Source: CAVVYV01 sp963818205 (GTDB taxonomy: Bacteria; Actinomycetota; Thermoleophilia; Solirubrobacterales; 70-9). From it: a DNA stretch of 64,000 nucleotides. Made by a program: the position numbers and the translations under genes. The stretch spans positions 248,001 through 312,000 of the forward strand of contig CAWFRG010000013.1 of NCBI GenBank assembly GCA_963818205.1. Direction: 5' to 3'. This document shows positions 17,320 to 24,904 of the stretch, piece by piece. Below the pieces are notes generated by a model. The model was not told the origin of the DNA. It did not search any database and was given only the letters and a program-made list of their open reading frames with translations. Position 1 is the first letter of the stretch. Every line of letters starts with the position of its first letter.

Positions 17320-17332
17320 TCGGTTTCTCAGC

Positions 17333-18171
17333 TCAGGGACGGCCGTCGACTCCGCGATCGGGGCCCGCCCGGGCGGCGATGCTCTCCTCGCGGGTGAGGC
17401 GGTGGGCGAGGTAGACGGGGATGATCGAGATCAGGACGACGATCACCGCGACCACGTTGGTGATCGGCAGCTGCTGGCCCCGGAAGAGGTTGCTGAAGAT
17501 CCAGATCGGCAGCGTCTGGTCTCCGGCGCCGAGGGTGAACGTGGTGACGATGATCTCGTCGAAGGAGAGGGCGAAGGCGAGCAGTCCGCCGGCCACCAGG
17601 GCGGTCTGGATGCTCGGCAGGGTGACGTGGCGGAAGGTCTGCCAGGTGTGGGCGCCGAGGTCGGCCGAGGCGTCCTCGAGGTTTCCGGACACCCGCCGCA
17701 GCCGCGCGATCACGTTGTTGTAGACGACGACGATGCAGAAGGTGGCGTGGCCGACGACCACCGTGAACAGGCTGAGGTCGACCCCGAAGACCTGGGTGAA
17801 GGTGTTGCTGAGCGCGACCCCGGTGACGATCCCCGGCAGGGCGATCGGCAGCACCACCAGGAACGAGATCGTCTCGCGGCCGAAGAAGCGGTAGCGGCCG
17901 ACCGCGAAGCGAGGCGAGGGTGCCGAGCACGAGGGCGATCGCCGTCGCCAGCGCCCCCGACCTTGAGGGAGCTGACCAGCGCGTCCTGGGCGCCCTGGTT
18001 CTCGACCGCCTTCCCGAACCACTCGGTGGTGAGGCTGTCGAGCGGCCACTCAGGCGTGTTGCCGCCGTTGAAGGCGTAGACCGCGATCACGATCAGCGGC
18101 ACGTAGATGAAGGCGAGGGTGATGCCGACCCCTCCGCGGAGCAGGTTCCTGGTGGCCGGCGAGAGCCTCAT
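17333..18171 (-). CDS. potC: Second polyamine ABC transporter permease, PotC-type (frameshifted)
   Basis: Permease with first membrane helix VGITLAFIYVPLIVIAVYAFN, PotC-like. The frame breaks near 17955 and 17910, after which the family continues (FFGRETISFLVVLPIALPGI; EAA loop EDASADLGAHTWQTFRHVTLP; ALSFDEIIVTTFTLGAGDQT). The C-terminus ends in AARAGPDRGVDGRP. The ATG overlaps the stop of the PotB-type gene upstream (ATGA). About 280 residues after repair, as expected for the family. Confidence 0.83.
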
Positions 18172-19068
18172 AGGTGCTCGAAGGCCCCCAGCCGCCGCGC
18201 GATCAGCAGGTAGATGACCATCACCACGATCGGCACCGTGGCGAAGGCCGAGGCAAGGGGCCGGTTGTTGACGATGTTCGAGAAGACGACGTTGCCGATG
18301 AACTGGGTGTCGGGGGAGACCAGGGACGGGGTGATGTAGTCGCCCGAGGGTCAGCGAGAAGGTGAAGATCGAGCCCGCGACAACCGCCGGGAAGACCAGC
18401 GGCAGCACCACCCGCCTGAAGGTGGTCCACGGCTTCGCGCCGAGGTCCTCCGAGGCCGAGATCATCGAGTTGGGAATCCGCTCGAGCCCGGCGTAGATCG
18501 GCAGGATCATGAACGGGAGCCAGAGGTAGCTCTCGACCAGCCAGACAGCGGTGCTGCCGTAGCCGGGGCCCTCGAGCCCGATCGGGTCGAGCGCCCAGTT
18601 GATGATCCCGCCCGAGGACAGCATCGTCCGCCAGGCGTAGACCTTGACCAGGTAGAAGGACCAGAGCGGCATCAGGATCGCCACCACCAGCAATCCCTTC
18701 ATCCGCGGGCTCGCCACCTTCGCCATGTAGAAGGCGATCGGGAAGGCGAGGAGGATGTCGGTCACCGTCGCCGCTGCGGCGATCCCGATCGTTCGCAGGG
18801 CGACGTCCTTGTAGACCGCGTTGTCGAGGAGCTCCTGGTAGTTGTCGAGGCTGAAGCTCTTGTCGAGCTCGCCGCTGAGGGCGTTGACGGACCAGAAGGC
18901 GGCGATCAGAAGGACGAACAGCGAGCCGAGGTAGCCGATCACCAGCCAGCCCACGGGGCCGGCGAGCAGCGAGCCGAGCTGCAGCCGTTGGCGGCCGTGG
19001 AAGAGGTCGGCGAGCCTGCGGCCCGCCGACCTCCTTTCCGCTCCGGCTGCTACGCCGGACGCTTCCAC
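18168..19068 (-). CDS. potB: Second polyamine ABC transporter permease, PotB-type (frameshifted)
   Basis: Permease of about 300 residues. After a basic N-terminus come helices including GWLVIGYLGSLFVLLIAAFW. The EAA loop is SASEDLGAKPWTTFRRVVLP. Near 18350 the frame breaks inside FTFSLTLGDYITPSLV, then continues as FIGNVVFSNIVNN and ends IYLLIARRLGAFEHL with a TGA overlapping the next ATG. The motif GLERIPNSMISASEDLG resembles the first PotB-type protein (SLERIDTSLIEAGKDL), but overall sequence differs enough to rule out a recent duplication. Confidence 0.83.
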
Positions 19069-19104
19069 GGCACTTCAATCACGAGGTGATCTCGGCCAGA
19101 GACA

Positions 19105-20335
19105 TCACCCCTTGATCTCGGTCCAGGCGGCGACCCAGTCGTTGTAGTCCTTGCATACGGACCCTCGGTCGTCGCCGCAGTCGGCGAGCGGCGTCTTCCA
19201 GAAGTAGACCTTCTCCCAGAAGGCCGGATCGTCGGCGTCGGTAGTTCTCGCAGAACTGTGGATCCTCCGTGTGATCGCAGGCAAGGCTCTGCGCGGGCGC
19301 CTCGCCGAACCACTCAGCGACCTGGGCGTTCACAGTCGGGTCGGTGATGTGGTTCATCCACAGGTACATGCAGTTCGGGTGCGCGGCCTCGGAGGAGATC
19401 ATCCAGGTGTCCGACCACCCGGTTGCTCCCTCCTCCTCGGGCACGAACCCGGTAGGGGCGCCGGGGGCCTTGACCGGCACCTTCTCATCGAGCAGTGCGA
19501 AGTACTGGTACTGCCAGGTGGTGCCGACGACGCTGTCGCCGTTGGTGAACGACTGAATCTGCTTCGCGTAGTCCGCCCAGTACTCGCCGACGTTCGGCTG
19601 CTGCTGCTTCAGCAGGTCGACCGCCGCGTTGAACTGCTCCTCGTCGAGCTCGTACGGATCGTCGATCCCCAGATCGGGGTTGTGCGCCTTCAGGTAGACC
19701 GCGGCGTCGGCGATGTAGATCGGGTCGTCGTAGACGCTGATCTTGCCCTTGTACTTCGACGCCTGGGCCGGATCGAGGATGACGCCCCACGAGGTCGGGT
19801 CGGGCTTCACCTCGTCGGTGTTCCAGATCAGCAGGTCGGCGCCACGTCCGTGCGGGATCCCGTAGTTGGTCCCGTCGAACGTGTTGTACGGCTGGTCCTT
19901 GAGGTCCTCGAACACGGTCTCGTAGTTCGGGACGAGGTCCGATGTTGACCGGGTCGACGTCGCCGCCCTCGACCAGCCGGGCGGTCGCGTTGCCCGAGGC
20001 CGAGACGCCGTCGTACTGGCCGCTCCTCATCAGCTCGACCATCTCGTCGGAGGTGTTGCCGATCTTGACGTTGACCTGGCAGCCGGTCTGCTTCTCGAAG
20101 TCGGTTATCCAGTCGACCTTGGGGTCGTTGGACCCGTCCTCGCAGTAGCGGTCCAGCAGATGAGGTTCAGCTCGCCCTCACCGGGCCCGACCTCGGTGAG
20201 CGCTGCGCTGGTGTCGGCGCCGCCGCCGTCGTCATCATCGTCGCCCCCGCAGCCGGCGATCGCCAGCATTGCGAGCGCCAACGCCCCAATGATCAGGACG
20301 GGCACCCAGGCGGGGTGAGCTCGAAGTCTGCTCAC
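19105..20335 (-). CDS. potD: Second polyamine ABC transporter substrate-binding lipoprotein, PotD-type (frameshifted)
   Basis: Binding protein with GTG start after GAGGAGG and a lipoprotein signal (ALALAMLAIAGC followed by an aspartate-rich linker). Conserved segments include DFEKQTGCQVNVKIGNTSDE, NYGIPHGRGADLLIWNTDEV and GWSDTWMISSEAAHPNCMYL. Breaks lie near 20155, 19940 and 19235; the protein ends in NDWVAAWTEIKG. The mature part has several cysteines (CQV, NCM, LACD, FCEN) near its end, more than usual for PotD, which could form disulfides outside the cell. Confidence 0.82.
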
Positions 20336-21403
20336 GTTGATTCCTCCTCTTCCCTGGACGGCGACGGTCTGATCCGCGCGCCACCCGATTTTCACTTTCC
20401 GTCCACGCTGCTCCTGGGCCTCCGCTGAGGAGGTCTCCAGGTTCTGGCGGACCACTTGAAGTTCTCCGCCCGCCTCCAAGCTCGATCAGGTAGCGGGTGA
20501 TCATCCCGGCGTAGGAGACGTCCCGGATCGTCCCGGCCTCGACGTGCAGGCCCTGCGGCAGCTTCCCGTTCTCGACGATCGTCACCTTCTCCGGCCGCAC
20601 CGTGAACCGGCGCCCGTCGCGCTCCAGCAGGTTCGAGACGCCGACGAAGCCGGCGACGAAGGGGTTGGCCGGGACGCTCGTAGACCTCGGTCGGGGTTCC
20701 GACCTGCTCGATCCGGCCCTCGTTGAAGACGGCGATCCGATTCGACATCGTCAGCGCCTCGTCCTGGTCGTGGGTGACGTAGATGAAGGTGATCCCGACG
20801 TCGTCCTGGATCGTCTTCAGCTCCACCTGCATCTGCTCGCGCAGCTTCAGGTCGAGCGCGCCCAGCGGCTCGTCGAGCAGCAGCACCCGTGGCCGGTTGA
20901 CGATCGCCCGCGCCAGCGCCACCCGCTGCTGCTGCCCGCCGGAGAGCTGGTTCGGCCTCCTGGCCTCGTAGCCGGAGAGGCGCACGGTCTCGAGGGCCTC
21001 GGATGCCTTGCGGCGCCTCTCCTCGCGGCCGACGCCCTTCACCCGCAGCCCGTACTCGACGTTCTCGCCCACCGTCATGTGCGGAAAGAGCGCGTAGTCC
21101 TGGAAGACGGTGTTGACCGAGCGGTCGTACGGCGGCAGCGCGGTGACGTCGGCTCCCGCCAGCTCGACCGTGCCGGTGTCCGGCTCCTCGAAGCCCGCGA
21201 TCATCCGCAGCGTGGTCGTCTTCCCCGAGCCGGAGGGGCCGAGCAGGGTGAAGAACTCCCCCCGGTGGATCTCCAGGTCGAGCGCCTCGACCGCGACCAC
21301 CTCCCCGTAGCGCTTGCTGACGCCCGACCAGCCGGACGTCGGGGGCGCCGCCGCTCTCGGCGGGCTGGCCTTCCTCGGTCGGGCTTGGGGCGCTCGTCGC
21401 TAC
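20332..21403 (-). CDS. potA: Second polyamine ABC transporter ATP-binding protein, PotA-type (frameshifted)
   Basis: ATPase with Walker A LLGPSGSGKTTTLRMIAG, signature LSGGQQQRVALARAI, Walker B RVLLLDEPLGALD and YVTHDQDEALTMSNR. The TOBE end reads LQVVRQNLETSSAEAQEQRG, typical of PotA. Breaks lie near 21330 (before VSKRYGEVVAVEALDL), 20680, 20478 and probably 20350. Without the last, the frame runs straight into the binding-protein gene; a one-base shift gives a TGA overlapping its GTG. No ATG, GTG or TTG is found at the expected start: AGGAGG stands eight bases before a GTA at 21403, so the start codon is probably misread. Confidence 0.85.
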
Positions 21404-21641
21404 CGCGATCCCCTCCTGGGACGATCTGATCGTGGGCTGTGCGGACCGTACAACGCAGGCAATCTGACGAGCAAGGTATATCCGAGCCTTGCACGCCTCG
21501 TCGGGCCGGGGTGGACAATCTTCGCCGGCCAGATTGGACATCCTGACTTGGCCCATCGGGTGCACGATGAGCCGACCGAGCTCAGAGTCGAGGCGGCGGG
21601 CGGGCTGAACTGCCACCCACAGGGAGCAAAATCCGCTTCAT

Positions 21642-21665
21642 CGCATCCGGGAATACCCGGATGCG
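21642..21665 (-). terminator. Perfect hairpin downstream of the NlpC/P60-like cluster
   Basis: CGCATCCGGG and CCCGGATGCG form a perfect 10-bp stem with loop AATA, 35 bases after the last stop of the minus-strand cluster. A partly overlapping alternative arm (CCGGGTTATTCCCGGA) follows on the upstream side. A short T run (GATTTTG) is about ten bases beyond, so it may act as a terminator. Confidence 0.5.
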
Positions 21666-21699
21666 CCCGGGTTATTCCCGGATTGGGGGAGAAGGGGCT

Positions 21700-22291
21700 C
21701 TAGTAGGCGGGGAAGTGCTTGATCGAGTAGCCGCGGGGCTTGCGCTTGGTCGCGCGCCACCGCGGGCCACTGCCCTGGTTGCGCTTCTCGCCGGCGCTGG
21801 AAGTGTCGAAGCGGAGTCCGGCGACCTTCATGTAGGTGTGGCCCGCGTTGGCGAAGACGGTGATCCACCAGCCCTTGCCGGGGATGCCCCAGCTGGTCGC
21901 CAGGCCACCAGACGTGAGCGGGCTGGAGAGGAAGCCGGCGGCGTGGAGGACGTAGCTGACCGCGCCCGAGCAGTCGTAGCCGCTGTCGTAGAAGCTGCCG
22001 GTGCCCGCCGCCCCACCGGTAAGGCAGGGTGCGGATCGCGTTGCCCGCGTTGATCGCGTCCTGGACCGCCGGCGGGGCGTTGGCCGGGGCCACCGCGGTG
22101 CCGTCGGGCATCAGGGTGGCGCGGCCAGGCGGCCCGGTCGGCGCTGGCGTCGGGGTCGGCTCGATGCTACCGGGCGGCGGGGTGCCGCCGGTCTGGGCCG
22201 CGGCGGGGAGGGCGATGCCGAGGGTGCAGGCGAGGGTCAGCCCCGCGAGGGCGAGCTTCCGCGAACTTGCCGTTCCGATCCAGCGCAACAC
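21700..22291 (-). CDS. Secreted NlpC/P60-like protein, paralogue A (one frameshift)
   Basis: About 197 residues after repair of one extra base near 22005, within GGGH(C)GSFYDSGYDCSGAVSYVL. A signal peptide (LALAGLTLACTLGIALPAAAQ) leads to a proline/threonine-rich linker (GGTPPPGSIEPTPTPAPTG) and then an NlpC/P60-like domain: cysteine in YDCSGAVSYVLHAAG and a histidine in AGHTYMKVAGLRFDTS. Family members cleave peptidoglycan stem peptides. The GTG at 22291 is only two bases from AGGAGG, so a nearby TTG may be the true start. A c-di-AMP riboswitch lies directly upstream, implying control by that wall- and osmosis-linked signal. Confidence 0.77.
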
Positions 22292-22299
22292 ATCCTCCT

Positions 22300-22450
22300 T
22301 CGCAGGCCTACGGGGTTAGCTGTCGGGCTGGCGCTAAAGGAGCCTGCGCCCCCACTTAGGTGGGTTCGCCCCAAATGCTGGTTCCCCCGCTCCCATCCGT
22401 TTGTCTGGATGGGATTCGGCGTGAACTGGCGGGCACCCTAGCAAAGATGA
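22300..22450 (-). promoter_or_regulatory. Cyclic di-AMP riboswitch (ydaO-yuaA class), upstream of paralogue A
   Basis: Read on the minus strand, conserved blocks appear in order: GCCGAATCCC, GGGGGAACCA, TTTGGGGCGAACCC, a variable hairpin CACCTAAGTGGGGG, and the 3' core AGCCCGACAGCTAACCCCG followed by TAGGCC. These match the actinobacterial ydaO-yuaA consensus found before rpf and NlpC/P60 genes. The element ends next to the AAGGAGGA ribosome site of the gene, so ligand binding could act on transcription or translation. In known cases c-di-AMP turns expression off. Confidence 0.9.
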
Positions 22451-22542
22451 ATGACTGCTTGCAGCAGATCCTCCAGCCCTCGTGACAGCAGTCACGAACG
22501 CAGGGACGGCCTGAGACGGACCCGAGGGAGACGAAAAGAGGC

Positions 22543-23133
22543 CTAGAAGCCGGGGTAATAGCGAGGGACGTAGCCGGTCGAGGCCCGCTGGGTGGACCGC
22601 CAGCGCGGGCCGCTGCCCTGGCTCAGCGACTCGCCCACCGCCGAGGTGTCATAGCGCAGTCCGGCGACGACGACGTAGGTGTGGCTCCTATTGGCGTAGA
22701 CGGTGATCCAAGAACCGATTCCAGGCGCGCCCCAGCTGCTCGCCAAGGGGCCGGAGGAGAGGGGCCGCTTCAGCATCCCGGCGGCGTGGAGGACGTAGCT
22801 GACGGCGCCGGAGCAGTCGTAGCCCTTTGCATTGAACTTGCGATGCCCGCCGCCCCACAGGTACGGCTTGGTGCGGATCCGGTTGCCGGCGTTGATTGCC
22901 TTCCGGACCTGCCGCGGGGCGTTGGTGGGTGGGATCGCCGACCCGTCCGGTTGCAGGGTCGCGACCCCGGCGGCCGGCGCGGGTGCCGGGGCTGGAGCCG
23001 GCGCGGGGTCGGTGCTGCCCGGTAGCGGGGTACCGCCGGTCTGGGCGGAGGCCCCCGCCGCGGTGGCGAGCGCGCAGGCGAGGGCGAGTCCGATCGCCAC
23101 GCGGAGCTTTCGGTTGGTCGTCGTCGAGACCAC
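22543..23133 (-). CDS. Secreted NlpC/P60-like protein, paralogue B
   Basis: A 196-residue protein. GTG at 23133, six bases after GGGAGG, is preferred; an ATG at 23160 overlapping the upstream stop (TGATG) is the longer alternative. Signal peptide (VAIGLALACALATAAGASAQ), an alanine-proline repeat linker (PAPAPAPAPAAG) and a C-terminal domain with GYDCSGAVSYVLHAAG and RSHTYVVVAGLRYDTSAVGE. The end TGYVPRYYPGF is shared in pattern with its neighbours. It follows paralogue C at once and precedes riboswitch A, so it is probably expressed from the riboswitch in front of paralogue C. Confidence 0.8.
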   Translation of the reverse strand: MVSTTTNRKLRVAIGLALACALATAAGASAQTGGTPLPGSTDPAPAPAPAPAPAAGVATLQPDGSAIPPTNAPRQVRKAINAGNRIRTKPYLWGGGHRKFNAKGYDCSGAVSYVLHAAGMLKRPLSSGPLASSWGAPGIGSWITVYANRSHTYVVVAGLRYDTSAVGESLSQGSGPRWRSTQRASTGYVPRYYPGF

Positions 23134-23159
23134 TCTCACCCTCCCTTCGTCGGCACCCA

Positions 23160-23747
23160 TCAGTAGCCCTGGAAATGACGCACGACATATCCCGTCGGCT
23201 TGCGCTTGCTCCGTCGCCAGCGGGGCCCGCTGCCCTGCCGGACCTTCTCGCCGACCGCGGATGTGTCGAACCGCAGCCCCGCGACCACCATGTAGACGTG
23301 GCTCGGGTTCGAGTAGATGCTGATCCAGTAGCCCTTCCCGGGCAGGCCCCAACCCATCAGCGGGCCGGAGGGCATCGGGCTGGTCAGCATCCCCGCGCCG
23401 TTGAGGACGTAGCTGACCGCCCCTGAGCAGTCGTAGCCGGTGTCGGAGAAGCTGCGATGCCCACCGCCCCACCGGTAAGGCTTCGTGCGTATTGCGTTGC
23501 CTGCGGCGATCGCGCTCTGCACGGCGGGGGGCGCGTTCGCGGGCGCGACCGCCGTTCCGTCCTTCCGCAGCTTCGCCTTGCCGGGAGGCCCGGTCGGCGC
23601 CGGCGTCGTCGGGGTCGACTCGGTGCTTCCGGGTGGGGGAGTTCCGCCCGTCTGGGCCGAGGCCGGCACCGCCGCCGCCAGCGCGAACAGCGCCGTCAGC
23701 CCCGCCAGTGCGAGCCGCCTCCTCTTCCTAACCGTGTGTGAGCGCAA
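23160..23747 (-). CDS. Secreted NlpC/P60-like protein, paralogue C
   Basis: A 195-residue protein with an arginine-rich start (VRKRRRLALAG), signal peptide ending AVPASAQ, a PPPGSTESTPTTPAPTG linker, and an NlpC/P60-like domain: GYDCSGAVSYVLNGAG (nucleophile cysteine) and SHVYMVVAGLRFDTSAVGE (histidine region). TTG start six bases after AAGGAG. It is first after the second c-di-AMP riboswitch and shares the preceding conserved module TAVAPANAPPAVQSAIAAGN with paralogues A and B. The domain is shorter than classical NlpC/P60, so enzymatic activity is likely but not proven. Confidence 0.8.
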   Translation of the reverse strand: MRSHTVRKRRRLALAGLTALFALAAAVPASAQTGGTPPPGSTESTPTTPAPTGPPGKAKLRKDGTAVAPANAPPAVQSAIAAGNAIRTKPYRWGGGHRSFSDTGYDCSGAVSYVLNGAGMLTSPMPSGPLMGWGLPGKGYWISIYSNPSHVYMVVAGLRFDTSAVGEKVRQGSGPRWRRSKRKPTGYVVRHFQGY

Positions 23748-23756
23748 ACCGATCTC

Positions 23757-23910
23757 CTTCGTCGGCCTACGGGGTTAGCTGACGGGCTGGCGCTCAAGGA
23801 GCCTGCGCCCCCACTTAGGTGGGTTCGCCCCAAACTGCTTGGTTCCCCCGTTCCCGCCCCTCCTGGCGGGGGCGAGATTCGGCGTTTTCTGGCGCGGCAC
23901 CTTAGCAAAG
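23757..23910 (-). promoter_or_regulatory. Cyclic di-AMP riboswitch (ydaO-yuaA class), upstream of paralogues C and B
   Basis: Minus-strand blocks: GCCGAATCTC, a GC hairpin CCCCCGCCAGGAGGGGCGGG, GGGGGAACCA, TTTGGGGCGAACCC, CACCTAAGTGGGGG, then CTCCTTGAGCGCCAGCCCGT and CAGCTAACCCCGTAGGCC. Except for the variable hairpin, it is nearly the same sequence as the element at 22300-22450, so one copy probably arose by duplication with its gene. Confidence 0.92.
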
Positions 23911-23953
23911 ATGAGCAGACACTCACGGAACTGCCTTGAGGTACGTTGGCTCG

Positions 23954-24760
23954 GTGGAACTCGAGGGAAAGCGGGTGCTTTTGAGCGGGGCCACCGGCGG
24001 TCTGGGGCGCGCGATCGCCGAGCAGCTCGCGGCCGAAGGGGCGACGCTGGTGCTCAGCTCGCGAAAGAAGACCGACCTCGAGGAGCTGCGCCGCTCGCTA
24101 CCGGGCGGCGCCGAGCGACATCAGGTCGTGGTCGCCGACCTCGCCGAGGAGGGGGCCCCTGAGAAGCTGGTCCGGGACGCGGGCGACGTCGACGTCCTCG
24201 TTGCCAACGCGGCCCTGCCGGCCTCCGGGCACCTCCACGACTTCAGCCATTCCGAGCTCGCCCGGGCGGTCAGGGTGAACCTTGAGGCGCCGATCCGGAT
24301 GACCCGCGAGCTCGCCCCGAACCTGATCAAGAAGGGGGAAGGCCACCTGGTCTACATCTCCTCGCTCTCCGGGCGGGCGGCCACCGCCCGCTCCTCGCTC
24401 TACTCGGCGACCAAGTTCGGCCTCCGTGGATTCTCCTTCGGCCTCCGTGAGGACCTGGTCCGGAAGGGGGTCGGGGTGTCGATCGTCTCGCCGGGCTTCG
24501 TCCGCGAGGCGGGGATGTTCGCCGACGCCGGCGCCAGGACCCCTCCCGGAATGGGCACGACCACGCCGAGGAAGGTCGGCAAGGCAGTGGTCCAAGCGAT
24601 CCGGCGAAACCGATCCGAGATCGCAGTCGCCCCGCGGCGCCAGCGGATCGTCGCCAGCTGGGTCGGCCGCCACCCCGAGTGGGCGGGGCGGCTGACCCGG
24701 CGCGACTCGGCCCACAAGATCGCCGACGAGCTCGCCGCGGGCCAGGCCGACAAGCGCTAG
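23954..24760 (+). CDS. SDR family NAD(P)-dependent oxidoreductase
   Basis: Classical short-chain dehydrogenase. Cofactor motif LLSGATGGLGRAIAEQL, NANAG-equivalent VANAALPASG, catalytic serine in YISSLSGRAA and YxxxK in SLYSATKFGLRGF. GTG at 23954 places the cofactor motif at the usual distance; a TTG 18 bases upstream is also possible. After the fold (about 230 residues) the protein has a basic tail (RRNRSEIAVAPRRQRIVASW), common in SDRs of fatty acid or ketone metabolism. It diverges from the NlpC cluster, and substrate cannot be inferred. Confidence 0.9.
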   Translation: MELEGKRVLLSGATGGLGRAIAEQLAAEGATLVLSSRKKTDLEELRRSLPGGAERHQVVVADLAEEGAPEKLVRDAGDVDVLVANAALPASGHLHDFSHSELARAVRVNLEAPIRMTRELAPNLIKKGEGHLVYISSLSGRAATARSSLYSATKFGLRGFSFGLREDLVRKGVGVSIVSPGFVREAGMFADAGARTPPGMGTTTPRKVGKAVVQAIRRNRSEIAVAPRRQRIVASWVGRHPEWAGRLTRRDSAHKIADELAAGQADKR

Positions 24761-24784
24761 CGGCCACCAGGCCGCCCGCTTCAG

Positions 24785-24857
24785 GAGCGCAGGGCGAAGC
24801 CCGGAGCGACTTATGTGGGGCGGCCGCCTGTGGCCGCGACTTGGTGGCGAAGCCGTG
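24785..24857 (+). repeat. Dispersed intergenic repeat, two-module copy
   Basis: Module 1 is GAGCGCAGGGCGAAGCCC (24785-24802, exact match at 33160) followed by GAGCGACTTATGTGG. Module 2 is GGCCGCGACTTGGTGGCGAA continuing to GCCGTG at 24857, matched at 33247 and, on the opposite strand, at 52248. It lies between the SDR and aconitase genes. Confidence 0.65.
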
Positions 24858-24904
24858 GGCCTGACGTCGGTCAACCGACAACACGCCGGGAATAGACTGA
24901 AAAC

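Noticed and set aside
10393..21542. Shared 9-mer GATTGGACA upstream of both pot operons (10393-10401 reverse strand, and 21534-21542)
   Set aside because: Only nine bases, in opposite orientation relative to the genes and without shared flanks; expected by chance in gaps of this size.
22300..23910. CRISPR-like or IS-related origin for the near-identical 1.3-kb-spaced segments
   Set aside because: The shared sequence is explained by two c-di-AMP riboswitches; there are no spacers, inverted ends or transposase.
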